Assembly: GCA_017882455.1 (NCBI GenBank) | Contig: JADGPL010000005.1 | Span: 62,001 to 126,000, forward strand | From: Solirubrobacteraceae bacterium | GTDB taxonomy: Bacteria; Actinomycetota; Thermoleophilia; Solirubrobacterales; Solirubrobacteraceae | Direction of reading: 5' to 3' | DNA: 64,000 nucleotides | Shown: positions 1 to 8,268 of the stretch, in pieces | How the letters are laid out: every line of letters begins with the position of its first letter | Numbering within the stretch: position 1 is the stretch's first letter | The notes under the pieces: model-generated | Told to the model about the DNA's origin: nothing | What the model saw: the letters and a program-made list of their open reading frames with translations, nothing else | Database searches by the model: none | Translations under genes and position numbers: made by a program

Positions 1-135
1 GAAGTACCGCCGGATTCGCCCGACGCTGCCATCGGAAATCGCCCCCTCGCGTGCGATGAAACGACCGGATTGGACAACGCTAACCGTGCCTCTGCGGCAC
101 GTCGTCCGTAGCCGCTCCCGCGGAGCGCGTGGTAT

Positions 136-2052
136 CTACTGCCGCCGTTGCGCGCCGGCCGAGCCGGAGGAGCCACCGCCGGTGGGCCACAACCGCGTCC
201 CCGGTTCGATCAGCCGCAGGACCGGGTCCTCGCCCACCGGAGAGCGCACCGACGAGGATCCGGTGGCGCCATCACCCATCCCGGCCCGCCGCGCAGCGGT
301 GGCGTCCAGATCGACGCTGCCATCGGCGGCGAGCACCACGCCGTAGGTGTCGAGCGCCCGCTGCTCCGTGATCCAGCCCTCGGCCACGTCGTGGCGCACG
401 TGCTCGGGGTCGCGCTCGACCGTGGGCCCGTAGCCGCCGCCGGCGGACGAGATCGAGATGATCGTCTCGCCGGGCTCGAGGATCACGTGGCCCCAGGGAT
501 CCTGCTCGATCACCTCGCCGGAGGCCGTGCGCATGAACGGCCGCAGCAGCGCCCCGGGCTCGCCCCCGCGCGCGCCGAGCGCGGGGTTGACGGTGCCGTC
601 GGCCGCGTAGAAGACCTCGAGCTGGGTGTCCACGGGCCCGTACTCCACATACAGCGAGGGCGCGCCGCGAAAGCGCCCGTCGCCGCCCGTGTCGCAGACG
701 ATCCGGTCGGCCCACACCCGGATCGGGCGCAGCAGCTCGAGCACCTCGGTCGAGTCGCGCATCATCGAGCCGCCGTCGCTGGTCTCGCCGTTGGTCAGCC
801 AGCCGTCGCCGTGGGCGTGGGCCGCGCCGCCGGAGTTGCCGAGGATCATCATGTCCACGAACGGGGCGTTGCCGTGCCTGGGGTCGCGCCCGGAGAGGCT
901 GGCGGTGGCGGGTGGGCACTCCGGTCCAGGCGAGGCCATGCCCATCCCGTCCTCGAACTCGGCCAGCGTGCACTGCACGATCGCCCCGAGGCGCTCGGCC
1001 AGGCCGGTCGTCGCCAGTGAGCAGCTCGCCGGATGCACGGGGATGCCAACGCAGCAGTTCTCGCGCAGCAGCACCTTGATCGCGCGGGCGCTGCCCGAGT
1101 TGCGCGGGACGGTGTGGTCGATGCTGTTGAACACCCCGATCAGCGCCGAGGTGGTGGAGGTCGACTGGGTCAGGTTGAGCCCGCAGGGCAGGCAGTCGGG
1201 ATTGCTTCGCAGGTCGATCTCGATCTCGCCCGCCTCGGGGTCCACCTCGACGGAGACCTCGAGCTTCACGCCCTCTTCCACCCCGGGGAGCGGGATCGAG
1301 TCATGCAGGTCATACCCCGTGCGCCTGCCCGCGGGAAGCGCTTTGATCGTCGCCCGGATGCGCTCCTCGCTGTAGTCGAGCCAGTCCTCCACATAGCCGT
1401 CGAAGACATCCCAGCCGACCTCTTCCCCGACCTTCTGCAGCTCGCGCTCGCCCACCCGCGCGGCGCCGATCATGCCCATGAAGTCCCCGTACCAGTCCTC
1501 GGGAACGCGGATCCGCGTCTGGCACATGCGGATCACGTCCTCCACGTCGCGATAGTCCTCCTGGACCTTCACGCAGTTGAAGATCAGCGCGCCCTCCTCG
1601 TAGACGTCGCGGGCGGTGGCCGTCATCGTCGTCGGCTCGGCGTTGCCGATGTCGGCCATGTGCGCCTTGACCAGCGCGGTGGCACGGTGGCGGCCCTCGT
1701 CGTCGAGGACGGGGACCATGATGCAGTGGTCCCCGGCGTGGGAGTTTCCGTGGTAGGGGGAGTTGTGCAGGAAGGCGTCGCCCCGGCGCGGGTTGGGGTG
1801 GTACTGCGCCAGCCAGCGGCTCATCAGGTCGGGGCCGCTCATCACGTGGATCGGCAGCGACTCGGCCATCACGAGCAACTCGTGGTTGGCCGTGACGATG
1901 CAACAGGAGAAGTCCCGCGCGGTGTTCAGCAGCGTTGAGCGAGCGGTGCGGAACAGCGTGTTGGTCATCTTGCGGACGACGCCTTCCATGCGGTTCGTCA
2001 TCACCGCCAGGGCGACCACGTCGCGGCGACGCTGGGGGGGTTCGCCGGCCAT
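136..2052 (-). CDS. hyuB: Hydantoinase B/oxoprolinase family protein (HyuB), copy 1
   Basis: A 638-residue HyuB-type subunit of an ATP-dependent amide/hydantoin hydrolase (N-methylhydantoinase B, 5-oxoprolinase and acetophenone carboxylase beta subunits share this fold). The N-terminal stretch NTLFRTARSTLLNTARDFSC and the HNSPYHGNSHAGDH segment are typical of the family, and the C-terminal glycine-rich GGGYG motif is present. It follows its HyuA partner by 5 bp, so the two are surely co-transcribed and form a heteromer. The ATG at 2052 is the only start just after the HyuA stop. The C-terminal tail after about residue 590 is longer than in copy 2 at 8265. The exact substrate cannot be read from sequence; lactams, hydantoins, imides or ketones are all possible in this family. 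Confidence 0.9.
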   Translation of the reverse strand: MAGEPPQRRRDVVALAVMTNRMEGVVRKMTNTLFRTARSTLLNTARDFSCCIVTANHELLVMAESLPIHVMSGPDLMSRWLAQYHPNPRRGDAFLHNSPYHGNSHAGDHCIMVPVLDDEGRHRATALVKAHMADIGNAEPTTMTATARDVYEEGALIFNCVKVQEDYRDVEDVIRMCQTRIRVPEDWYGDFMGMIGAARVGERELQKVGEEVGWDVFDGYVEDWLDYSEERIRATIKALPAGRRTGYDLHDSIPLPGVEEGVKLEVSVEVDPEAGEIEIDLRSNPDCLPCGLNLTQSTSTTSALIGVFNSIDHTVPRNSGSARAIKVLLRENCCVGIPVHPASCSLATTGLAERLGAIVQCTLAEFEDGMGMASPGPECPPATASLSGRDPRHGNAPFVDMMILGNSGGAAHAHGDGWLTNGETSDGGSMMRDSTEVLELLRPIRVWADRIVCDTGGDGRFRGAPSLYVEYGPVDTQLEVFYAADGTVNPALGARGGEPGALLRPFMRTASGEVIEQDPWGHVILEPGETIISISSAGGGYGPTVERDPEHVRHDVAEGWITEQRALDTYGVVLAADGSVDLDATAARRAGMGDGATGSSSVRSPVGEDPVLRLIEPGTRLWPTGGGSSGSAGAQRRQ

Positions 2053-2057
2053 GACTC

Positions 2058-4256
2058 TCAGGCGACCGCCTCGGGGGAGTCGACGGCTCCGGATGGGGGG
2101 ACATCAGTCCCGGAAGAGCCGACTCGCGCGTGCGCGCGCCCGCGCGCGGGCGCCTCGATTTGAGGAGTGATGACGAGGCTGCCGCTCGCCGAGCGCTCGG
2201 CGCTCGCGCCGGGGTTGAGCACGATCGTGGTGAACGAGGACTCGACGATCGCCGGCCCCTCCACCAGCGTCCCTGGCCGCATCGCCTCCAGGCGCCAGAT
2301 CGCCGCTTCGACCGCACCGGCCCCGCTGAAGTAGGCCGTGCGGGCCGCGGGCTCGGACCCCGCCGGCTCCAGCGCGATCGTGTCTGCCACGCCTCCGCCG
2401 AGCGGGCAGGTGACCCGTGCGCGCAGGTTGACCACCTCGATCACCGCGCGCTCGTCGCGCACCGCGTAGATCTCCTCGTGAACCGAGTGGAAGTCCTCAA
2501 TCAGCCGCCCGAGCCCCTCCGGAGCGTCGAGCCCGGCGTGCAGCGGCACATCGATCTGCCACACCTGGTGGCGGTAGCGCGCCTCGGCGACGTAATCGAT
2601 CTGCGGCTCGGCCTTCACCCTCGAACGCTCGGCGAACCGCAGGCAGCGACCGCGCAGCTCCTCGAGGATCTCCCCCGCGCGGGCGTGGTCGAAGGCATCG
2701 GATCCCGCGAAGAAGGCCGTGGCGTATTCGCTCATCAGGTCCGACATCAAGGCGCCGCGGGCGCTGAGCACGGCGCCTGCCTGCGGGATCACGACCCGGG
2801 GAGAGCCGAGTCGCCGGGCGATCGCCACCGCGTTGAGACCGGCCGCGCCGCCGCCGCCGATCAGCACGGCCGTGCGCGGGTCCACGCCCTGGTTGACCGT
2901 GATCTCCTCGATCGACTGGATCATCCGCTCGGTCGCCACCGCCATGATCGCCGCGGCGGCCTCGTTGGCGTCGAGGCCCAGCGGCGCCCCCACGCGCTCG
3001 GCCACGGCGCGCTCTGAGGCGGCCGCGTCGAGCGCCATCTTGCCGCCGAGGAAGTAGTCGGGATCGATGTAGCCGAGCACCACCGCCGCGTCGGTGACCG
3101 TGGGCTCGGTGCCCCCCCGCGAGTAGCAGACTGGACCCGGATCGGCCGAGGCGCTCTGCGGGCCCACGTGCAGCAGCCCGCCGGAGTCGATCCACGCGAT
3201 CGAGCCGCCGCCCGCGCCCACGCTGCGCACGTCCACGGCGGGGAAGCCGGTGATGTGGCCCTCGTACTCGAGGCCGAGCCAGGTCTCGCGCGTCACCGGG
3301 ATGCGCCCGCGACGCACCAGCGCCACGTCGTAGCTCGTGCCGCCCGTGTCGGCGACGACCGCGTCCTCGCTGAGCCCGTCAAGCGCCGCGTAATAGCGAC
3401 CGGCGATCGGCGCCATCGCGGGCCCCGAGTTGACCGAGTGGATCGGCGCGGCGGCCATGTCGGCTGCGTCGACCACGCCCCCGCTGGAGGTGACCATCAG
3501 CAGCCTCCCCGCGAACCCCGAGGCGCGCAGGCGATCCTCCAGGCCGCGCAGGTAGACCGTCATCAGCGGCTTCAGCGACGCGTCGATCGCGGCGCAGGAC
3601 GCGCGGCGATACTCCCGCAGCGTCGGGTTGAGCGCGTGCGAGAGCGTGAAGGGGACTCCAGGCAGGTGTCGCTCGATCAGCTCGCCGAGCGCCAGCTCGT
3701 GGGCGGGATTGGCGATCGACCACAGCAGGCACACCGCCACGGACTCAACCTCCAGCTCGGCCATCCGTGCCAGCACCTCGACGGTGGAGCCCTCCTGGAG
3801 CGGGTGCACCACCTCACCCTGGCTGCCGATCCGCTCGTCGATCTCGAAGGTGAGCGCGCGCGGGATGTAGGGGTCGGGATAGCCGTAGCTCCAGTTGAAC
3901 GCGTCCGTCCTGCCGCCCTCGCGCAACAGCAGCATGTCCGGATGCCCGCGCGTGGCCAGCAGCGCGGTGCGCGCGGTCGTGTTCGTGAGGATCGCGTTGA
4001 TCGCCCGCGTGGTCCCGTGGATGAAGACCTCGACGTCGGCCAGGAAGCTCTCGGTGGAGCGCCCGGCGTCGGCTGCCGCGAGCGCGATGGCGTCGAGGAT
4101 CCCCTCGGCCGGATCGTGCGGGGTCGTGGAGGCCTTGTAGAGCCGCACGGCGTCCGCCTGCTCGACCACGAGGTCGGTGAACGTCCCTCCCGTGTCTGCC
4201 GCCAGCCGCACCGGGCTACTCGGGCCGTTTCCGCGCGTCGGCGTCGGCATCGGCAT
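2058..4256 (-). CDS. hyuA: Hydantoinase A/oxoprolinase family protein (HyuA), copy 1
   Basis: A 732-residue ATP-binding subunit partnering HyuB. An actin-like phosphate motif ADTGGTFTDLVV lies near residue 20 and a second glycine-rich motif, IGGGGAAGLNA, occurs in the C-terminal half, as in N-methylhydantoinase A. I chose the ATG at 4256 (MPMPTPTRGN) because the homologous region begins shortly after it. A longer reading from 4346 would run into the upstream MaoC gene and translate the probable operator at 4281-4310. It is a clear paralog of the HyuA at 6175; both carry the NAILxxTTART and FPDPY/YPDPY segments. The role is ATP-driven opening of an amide-type ring or ketone carboxylation; the substrate is unknown. 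Confidence 0.9.
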   Translation of the reverse strand: MPMPTPTRGNGPSSPVRLAADTGGTFTDLVVEQADAVRLYKASTTPHDPAEGILDAIALAAADAGRSTESFLADVEVFIHGTTRAINAILTNTTARTALLATRGHPDMLLLREGGRTDAFNWSYGYPDPYIPRALTFEIDERIGSQGEVVHPLQEGSTVEVLARMAELEVESVAVCLLWSIANPAHELALGELIERHLPGVPFTLSHALNPTLREYRRASCAAIDASLKPLMTVYLRGLEDRLRASGFAGRLLMVTSSGGVVDAADMAAAPIHSVNSGPAMAPIAGRYYAALDGLSEDAVVADTGGTSYDVALVRRGRIPVTRETWLGLEYEGHITGFPAVDVRSVGAGGGSIAWIDSGGLLHVGPQSASADPGPVCYSRGGTEPTVTDAAVVLGYIDPDYFLGGKMALDAAASERAVAERVGAPLGLDANEAAAAIMAVATERMIQSIEEITVNQGVDPRTAVLIGGGGAAGLNAVAIARRLGSPRVVIPQAGAVLSARGALMSDLMSEYATAFFAGSDAFDHARAGEILEELRGRCLRFAERSRVKAEPQIDYVAEARYRHQVWQIDVPLHAGLDAPEGLGRLIEDFHSVHEEIYAVRDERAVIEVVNLRARVTCPLGGGVADTIALEPAGSEPAARTAYFSGAGAVEAAIWRLEAMRPGTLVEGPAIVESSFTTIVLNPGASAERSASGSLVITPQIEAPARGRAHARVGSSGTDVPPSGAVDSPEAVA

Positions 4257-4280
4257 GCGCGTGACCGCTCGTTGGCGCCT

Positions 4281-4310
4281 GTTCGATATTTCGGCCCATG
4301 GACCGATAAA
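4281..4310 (-). promoter_or_regulatory. Long operator-like element (type B) before hyuA copy 1
   Basis: A 30-bp element beginning GTTCGATAT, with GGCC in the middle and GACCGAT towards its end, lies 25 bp upstream of the HyuA start. It matches the element at 14031-14060 at 22 of 30 positions without gaps. Both contain the half-site words TCGATAT and ACCGAT that also make up the 18-bp sites elsewhere in the locus, but in the opposite order and wider apart. A weak promoter (TTGCGG, 17 bp, GACGTT) can be drawn just upstream on the minus strand. Operator function is inferred from conservation and placement. Confidence 0.6.
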
Positions 4311-4342
4311 ACGTCCCGACGGCGAGCGCAGCCCGCAAGCGC

Positions 4343-4825
4343 TCAATCATCGGACCCGCCGCCCTTCGCCGCCGCCGCGCGAGCGGCGAGCGCGGCCACC
4401 ATCAGCACGTCGCGACCCTCTTGGACGATCTCGCCGCGATCGCTGTGGACCTGCACCCCGAGCGTCACGAAGCCCCGGCCCGGCCGCGAGCGGCTGGCGC
4501 GGCGGTCGAGGACCTCGTAGCTCGCCCACACCGTGTCGCCGGGATAGACCGGCGCGCGGAAGCGGCGCTGGCATTCGACGAGCGCGAGGACCTTCCAATC
4601 GTCGCGAACGCTGCGCAGCCCGTAGCTCATCGACAGCACCAGCGGACCATGGGCGATGCGACCCTCGAAGGGCGTCTCCTCGCGCGCGAAGATCTCGTCT
4701 GTGTGCAGCGGATTGAAGTCGCCCGAGACGCCCGCGAAGGCCGCGATGTCCGCCTCGGTGACCGTGCGCCTGGCCGTCTGGAAGCCCGTTCCCACCTCGA
4801 TCTCCTCCAGGTGGACGAGCGCCAT
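4343..4825 (-). CDS. MaoC-like (R)-hydratase/dehydratase
   Basis: A 160-residue single hotdog-fold protein of the MaoC/enoyl-CoA hydratase 2 type. The hydratase segment appears as DIAAFAGVSGDFNPLHTD (Asp and His of the active loop), followed by the IAHGPLVLSM stretch that lines the acyl tunnel. It would hydrate or dehydrate a CoA-bound or free acid intermediate. It sits between the TetR gene (15 bp upstream) and HyuA (86 bp downstream) on the same strand, so it belongs to the catabolic operon. The ATG at 4825 is preferred over a GTG one codon earlier; the ribosome binding site is weak. Confidence 0.85.
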   Translation of the reverse strand: MALVHLEEIEVGTGFQTARRTVTEADIAAFAGVSGDFNPLHTDEIFAREETPFEGRIAHGPLVLSMSYGLRSVRDDWKVLALVECQRRFRAPVYPGDTVWASYEVLDRRASRSRPGRGFVTLGVQVHSDRGEIVQEGRDVLMVAALAARAAAAKGGGSDD

Positions 4826-4840
4826 CACATTCGCCGCTGC

Positions 4841-5488
4841 TCAGCCGCCGACCGGGACACGCGGGCCGGCGGCGCCCGTCCGCCGACTGCCCTTGCCAGC
4901 GTTCTCGAGCGGCTCCTGCGGGAACAGCGTGCGGATGACCTCCTCGCGTATCTGGCGCGTGTCCAGCGTGGCCTCGGAGGTGAGCGCCTGGATCGCGAGC
5001 CCGTTGAGCACGGCGTCGAAGCGCCAGCTCCAGGGGATGCCGTCGGGCGGGTCGGGCGGGGCGATGCCCTCGAGCGCTCGATCGATCAGCTCATACCAGC
5101 TCGTCAGCCGGCCGTCGATCGTGTGGCGAAGCTCGGGCAGGCGGACGGCCTCGCCGTAGGCGTTGATCCACAAGCGCCACGTCTCCGTCATGTGCTCGTC
5201 GAACGCCAGCGCGCAGTCGAGCAGGGCGTTGAGCCGCTCGCGTCCCGGGGGCATGTCCTCGATCGATTCGCGATAGCGATCCTGCGTGCGCTCGGAGACG
5301 AACACGAGCGCCTGCGTGAGCAGATCCTGGCGGTTGGCGAAGTAGTGGTTGATCATTCCCGTGCTGACGCCCGCCTCCTCGGCGACCATGCGCATCGTCG
5401 AGCCCGCGAATCCCTCCCGCGCGATCACGGCTGCGGCGGCACGACAGATCTGCTCTCGCCTGATCGGGCCCATCCCGAGCTTTGGCAC
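4841..5488 (-). CDS. TetR family transcriptional regulator (BetI-like)
   Basis: A 215-residue TetR-type repressor. The N-terminal helix-turn-helix covers about residues 10-55 (AAAVIAREGFAGSTMRMVAEEAGVS, then INHYFANRQDLL). The C-terminal ligand domain resembles the BetI group. It begins with GTG behind a strong GGAGGAA ribosome binding site at the expected distance. It is the first gene of the minus-strand operon (TetR, MaoC, HyuA, HyuB) and is divergent from the RidA gene at 5729. It is the best candidate to bind the 18-bp palindromes in this locus, although none lies directly before its own start; the XRE-cupin and Lrp proteins are alternatives. Confidence 0.9.
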   Translation of the reverse strand: MPKLGMGPIRREQICRAAAAVIAREGFAGSTMRMVAEEAGVSTGMINHYFANRQDLLTQALVFVSERTQDRYRESIEDMPPGRERLNALLDCALAFDEHMTETWRLWINAYGEAVRLPELRHTIDGRLTSWYELIDRALEGIAPPDPPDGIPWSWRFDAVLNGLAIQALTSEATLDTRQIREEVIRTLFPQEPLENAGKGSRRTGAAGPRVPVGG

Positions 5489-5642
5489 CGCGTTCCTCCA
5501 GTTTTATTCCTTGCCGGGCGCCTCTCCGCCGAGCCGTGGCAGCCCGGAGAGGTCGCACTGCACCACGCCGCTGATGCTAATGGGTGGGATGACGTACCGC
5601 TCTCGAATTTCGATGGCCTGCGGCGGAAGCCCTACGCACTGC

Positions 5643-5692
5643 TTGCGCAGGTTTCCATACCCGCCTATAGTCGCATATCGCGTGATCGGTTT
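5643..5692 (+). promoter_or_regulatory. Promoter with overlapping 18-bp operator before ridA copy 1
   Basis: A good promoter is visible: TTGCGC at 5643-5648, 17 bp, TATAGT at 5666-5671. Three bases further on is ATATCGCGTGATCGGTTT (5675-5692), which is the site at 6142-6159 read on the other strand with two differences. A repressor bound here would cover the transcription start. The downstream RidA start at 5729 has an AAAGGAA ribosome binding site. Confidence 0.7.
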
Positions 5693-5728
5693 GCAATAGC
5701 TGGCCCCGGCCGAAAGGAACCAGGCACA

Positions 5729-6112
5729 ATGAGCATCGAGCGTCTCACCACCAACCCCGCATCGGGCTTCAGCGACGCGGTCACCGCCGTCGGTCCCGGC
5801 CGCCTGATCCATGTGGCCGGCAATGTCGGCTTCGGCCCCGACGGCAAGGTCGTGGCGGGCGGCATGGGCGCCGAGGCGAGGGCCACCTTCGACAACATCG
5901 AACGCACGCTCGGGGAAGCCGGCGCCGACATGTCCCACGTGGTCAAGATCAATGCCTTCGTGACCTCGCTGGAGGAATACGGCGACTATGCGACCGCTCG
6001 CTCCGAGCGCTTCGGAGACAAGCTGCCCGCGAGCGCCACGGTCCAGGTCGCGGGCCTGCTGGTGGGCGCCCACATCGAGATCGACGCCGTAGCCTTCGTC
6101 CCCGACGCCTGA
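5729..6112 (+). CDS. RidA/YjgF family protein, copy 1
   Basis: A 127-residue Rid-family protein of normal length (trimeric fold, about 125-130 residues). Family members remove reactive enamine/imine intermediates or act on related small molecules. The final section SATVQVAGLLVGAHIEIDAVAFV is characteristic. The arginine that performs imine deamination in archetypal RidA (in a PAR motif) is serine here (PAS), so it is likely a non-deaminase Rid subfamily with its own substrate. It has its own promoter and operator and lies 62 bp before hyuA copy 2, probably co-transcribed. A paralog with the same change lies at 12300. Confidence 0.9.
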   Translation: MSIERLTTNPASGFSDAVTAVGPGRLIHVAGNVGFGPDGKVVAGGMGAEARATFDNIERTLGEAGADMSHVVKINAFVTSLEEYGDYATARSERFGDKLPASATVQVAGLLVGAHIEIDAVAFVPDA

Positions 6113-6141
6113 GCCGGGCGTGGGCGAGGCACGATCATTCT

Positions 6142-6159
6142 AAACCGATCAATCGATAT
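6142..6159 (+). promoter_or_regulatory. 18-bp operator-like site before hyuA copy 2
   Basis: AAACCGATCAATCGATAT lies 15 bp upstream of the HyuA start codon, in the short gap after ridA. It matches the sites at 5675, 10138 and 20500 in length and in the CGATAT half. No strong -10/-35 pair is obvious, so this may be a secondary control point within the ridA-hyuA-hyuB unit. Confidence 0.6.
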
Positions 6160-6174
6160 AGTTCGCGGGGCCGC

Positions 6175-8268
6175 ATGACCGAGGCTGAGCACACGAACGC
6201 ACGAATCACCTGCGACATCGGGGGGACGTTCACCGACGTGGTGGTCAGCGACGCGAGCGGGCGCCTCACGGTGGCCAAGGCGCTGACCGAGCCCGCGCAC
6301 CTGTTCGGCGGGCTGCACGCCGCGCTGCAGCGCGCAGCCGAGCAGCTGGGCGAACCGCTGGCGGCCCTGCTCGGCCGGGCCTCGCTGTTCATCTTCAGCA
6401 CCACCCAGGCGACCAATGCGATCCTCGAGGGCACCACGGCCCGCACGGCGTTCATGTGCACAGAGGGCTTCCCCGACATCCTCGTGCGCCGCGAGGGCGG
6501 CTCGCTGCGCCCCTACGACTACACGCGGCCCTTCCCGGACCCGTACGTGCCGCGCCGGCTGACGTTTGAGATACCGGAGCGCATCGAGGCCGATGGCGGG
6601 GTACTGCGCCCGCTCGATGAGCGGGGCGCGCGCGAGCAGCTCGTGCAGGTCCGCGAGCTGGGAGCGCAGGCGGTGGCCGTGTGCCTGCTGTGGTCCACTG
6701 CCAACCCGGTGCACGAGCTGGCGCTGGCCGACCTGATCGAGCAGGAGCTCCCGGAGGTGCCCTACTCGCTCTCCCATCAGATCAACCCGATCGTGCGCGA
6801 GTACCGCCGCGCTTCCGGGACCTCGATCGACGCCTCGCTGAAGCCGCTGATGCAGAGCCACCTGCCCGAGATCGCCAGCGGCCTGGAGGCCGAGGGGTTC
6901 GCCGGCGAGCTGCTGGCCGCGAGCTCGGCCGGTGGCGTGGTGCCGATGTCCGAGTTGATCGACAGCCCACTGTGGTCGGTGCGCTCGGGTCCCTCGCTGG
7001 CGCCCGTGGCCGCGCGCACGGTGGCGGGGACGGAGACGGGCAACGGCGACGTGATCGTCTGCGACACCGGTGGCACGAGCTTCGACGTGAGCCTCGTGCG
7101 TGACGGCGACCTCGTGTTCACGAGCGAGACGTGGCTGGGCGAGCCGTTCGCGGGCCACCTCACGGGGCTCTCCTCGGTGGACGTGCGCAGCATCGGCGCC
7201 GGCGGCGGCTCGATCGCGTGGGTCGATCCGGGCGGCCTCCTGCGCGTTGGCCCTGAGAGCGCTCGCGCCGATCCGGGACCGGCCTGCTACGGGCGCGGAG
7301 GCACCCGCCCGACGGTGACGGATGCGGCGCTGGTGCTCGGATACGTGGACCCCGACCGCTTCCTCGGCGGGGCGATGAAACTGGACACCGCGGCGGCCGA
7401 GCGAGCGCTCGGCGAGCTCGCCGAGACGCTGGGCATCGGCCCGCAGCAGACCGCCCACGCGGTGCTCTCGGTCGCCAACGAGCGCATGATCGCTGCGATC
7501 CACGAGCTGACGGTCAACGAGGGCGTGGACCCGCGGGACAGCACCCTGGTGGCCGGGGGCGGCGCAGCGGGCCTGACGATCCTGCCGATCGCCCGCGAGC
7601 TCGGCTGTCGCGAGGTGCTGGTCCCGCGTGCCGCCGGTGTGCTCTCGGCGTTCGGCGGACAGCACTCGGACATCGTGCGCGAGCTGAGCACCCCCCACGT
7701 GACCAACTCGCTGGACTTCGACTTCGACGGGGTGCGCGGCGCGCTCGGCCGGCTGAGCGAGCGCCTGGCGGCCTTCGAGGCCGAGCTGCCCGAGGGTCTC
7801 GCCGGCGAGTCGCAGCGACGCTACTTCGTGGAGGCCCGCTACGCCCATCAGGTGTGGGACCTCTCGATCCCGCTCGAGGGCGAGGGCATCGAGGACGCCG
7901 CGGGGCTGGAGCGCCTGATCGAAAGCTTCCACGACGCCCACGAGCGCATCTTCGCGGTGCGTGAGCCGGGCCAGAAGATCGAGATGAGCCAATGGAAGGG
8001 CCGGGTCATCGCATCGACCGCCAAGCCGCCTCTCGGCGTGGCGCGCGAGGGGGCCGCGAGCGCCACCACGCCGCATCGACGGCTCGCCTACTTCCCCGAG
8101 CTGGGCGAGGTCGAGATCCCGGTTCACCTCGGCGAGCAGCTCGCGCCCGGTGCGGAGGTGGACGGTCCCGCGCTCGTGATCGAGCCCGAGACCACGATCG
8201 TGGTCTACCCCGGCTGGAGCGCTCACGTGAGCACGCTCGGCAACTACAAGCTGGGGCTGCGGTCATGA
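6175..8268 (+). CDS. hyuA: Hydantoinase A/oxoprolinase family protein (HyuA), copy 2
   Basis: A 697-residue HyuA-type ATPase subunit with the N-terminal phosphate motif CDIGGTFTDVVVSD at residues 12-25. Its C-terminal glycine-rich motif AGGGAAGLTI matches the IGGGGAAGLNA of copy 1. It is homologous over its whole length to copy 1 at 2058 but clearly diverged (for example STTQATNAILEGTTARTA here against HGTTRAINAILTNTTARTA there), so the two probably act on different substrates or are not functionally redundant. Its stop overlaps the ATG of HyuB in an ATGA, showing translational coupling of the two subunits. The start ATG at 6175 is close behind the operator site at 6142. Confidence 0.92.
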   Translation: MTEAEHTNARITCDIGGTFTDVVVSDASGRLTVAKALTEPAHLFGGLHAALQRAAEQLGEPLAALLGRASLFIFSTTQATNAILEGTTARTAFMCTEGFPDILVRREGGSLRPYDYTRPFPDPYVPRRLTFEIPERIEADGGVLRPLDERGAREQLVQVRELGAQAVAVCLLWSTANPVHELALADLIEQELPEVPYSLSHQINPIVREYRRASGTSIDASLKPLMQSHLPEIASGLEAEGFAGELLAASSAGGVVPMSELIDSPLWSVRSGPSLAPVAARTVAGTETGNGDVIVCDTGGTSFDVSLVRDGDLVFTSETWLGEPFAGHLTGLSSVDVRSIGAGGGSIAWVDPGGLLRVGPESARADPGPACYGRGGTRPTVTDAALVLGYVDPDRFLGGAMKLDTAAAERALGELAETLGIGPQQTAHAVLSVANERMIAAIHELTVNEGVDPRDSTLVAGGGAAGLTILPIARELGCREVLVPRAAGVLSAFGGQHSDIVRELSTPHVTNSLDFDFDGVRGALGRLSERLAAFEAELPEGLAGESQRRYFVEARYAHQVWDLSIPLEGEGIEDAAGLERLIESFHDAHERIFAVREPGQKIEMSQWKGRVIASTAKPPLGVAREGAASATTPHRRLAYFPELGEVEIPVHLGEQLAPGAEVDGPALVIEPETTIVVYPGWSAHVSTLGNYKLGLRS

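Noticed and set aside
1-135. A gene at the left edge
   Set aside because: The 135 bp beyond the HyuB stop contain only short arginine-rich frames without a ribosome binding site or recognisable motif.
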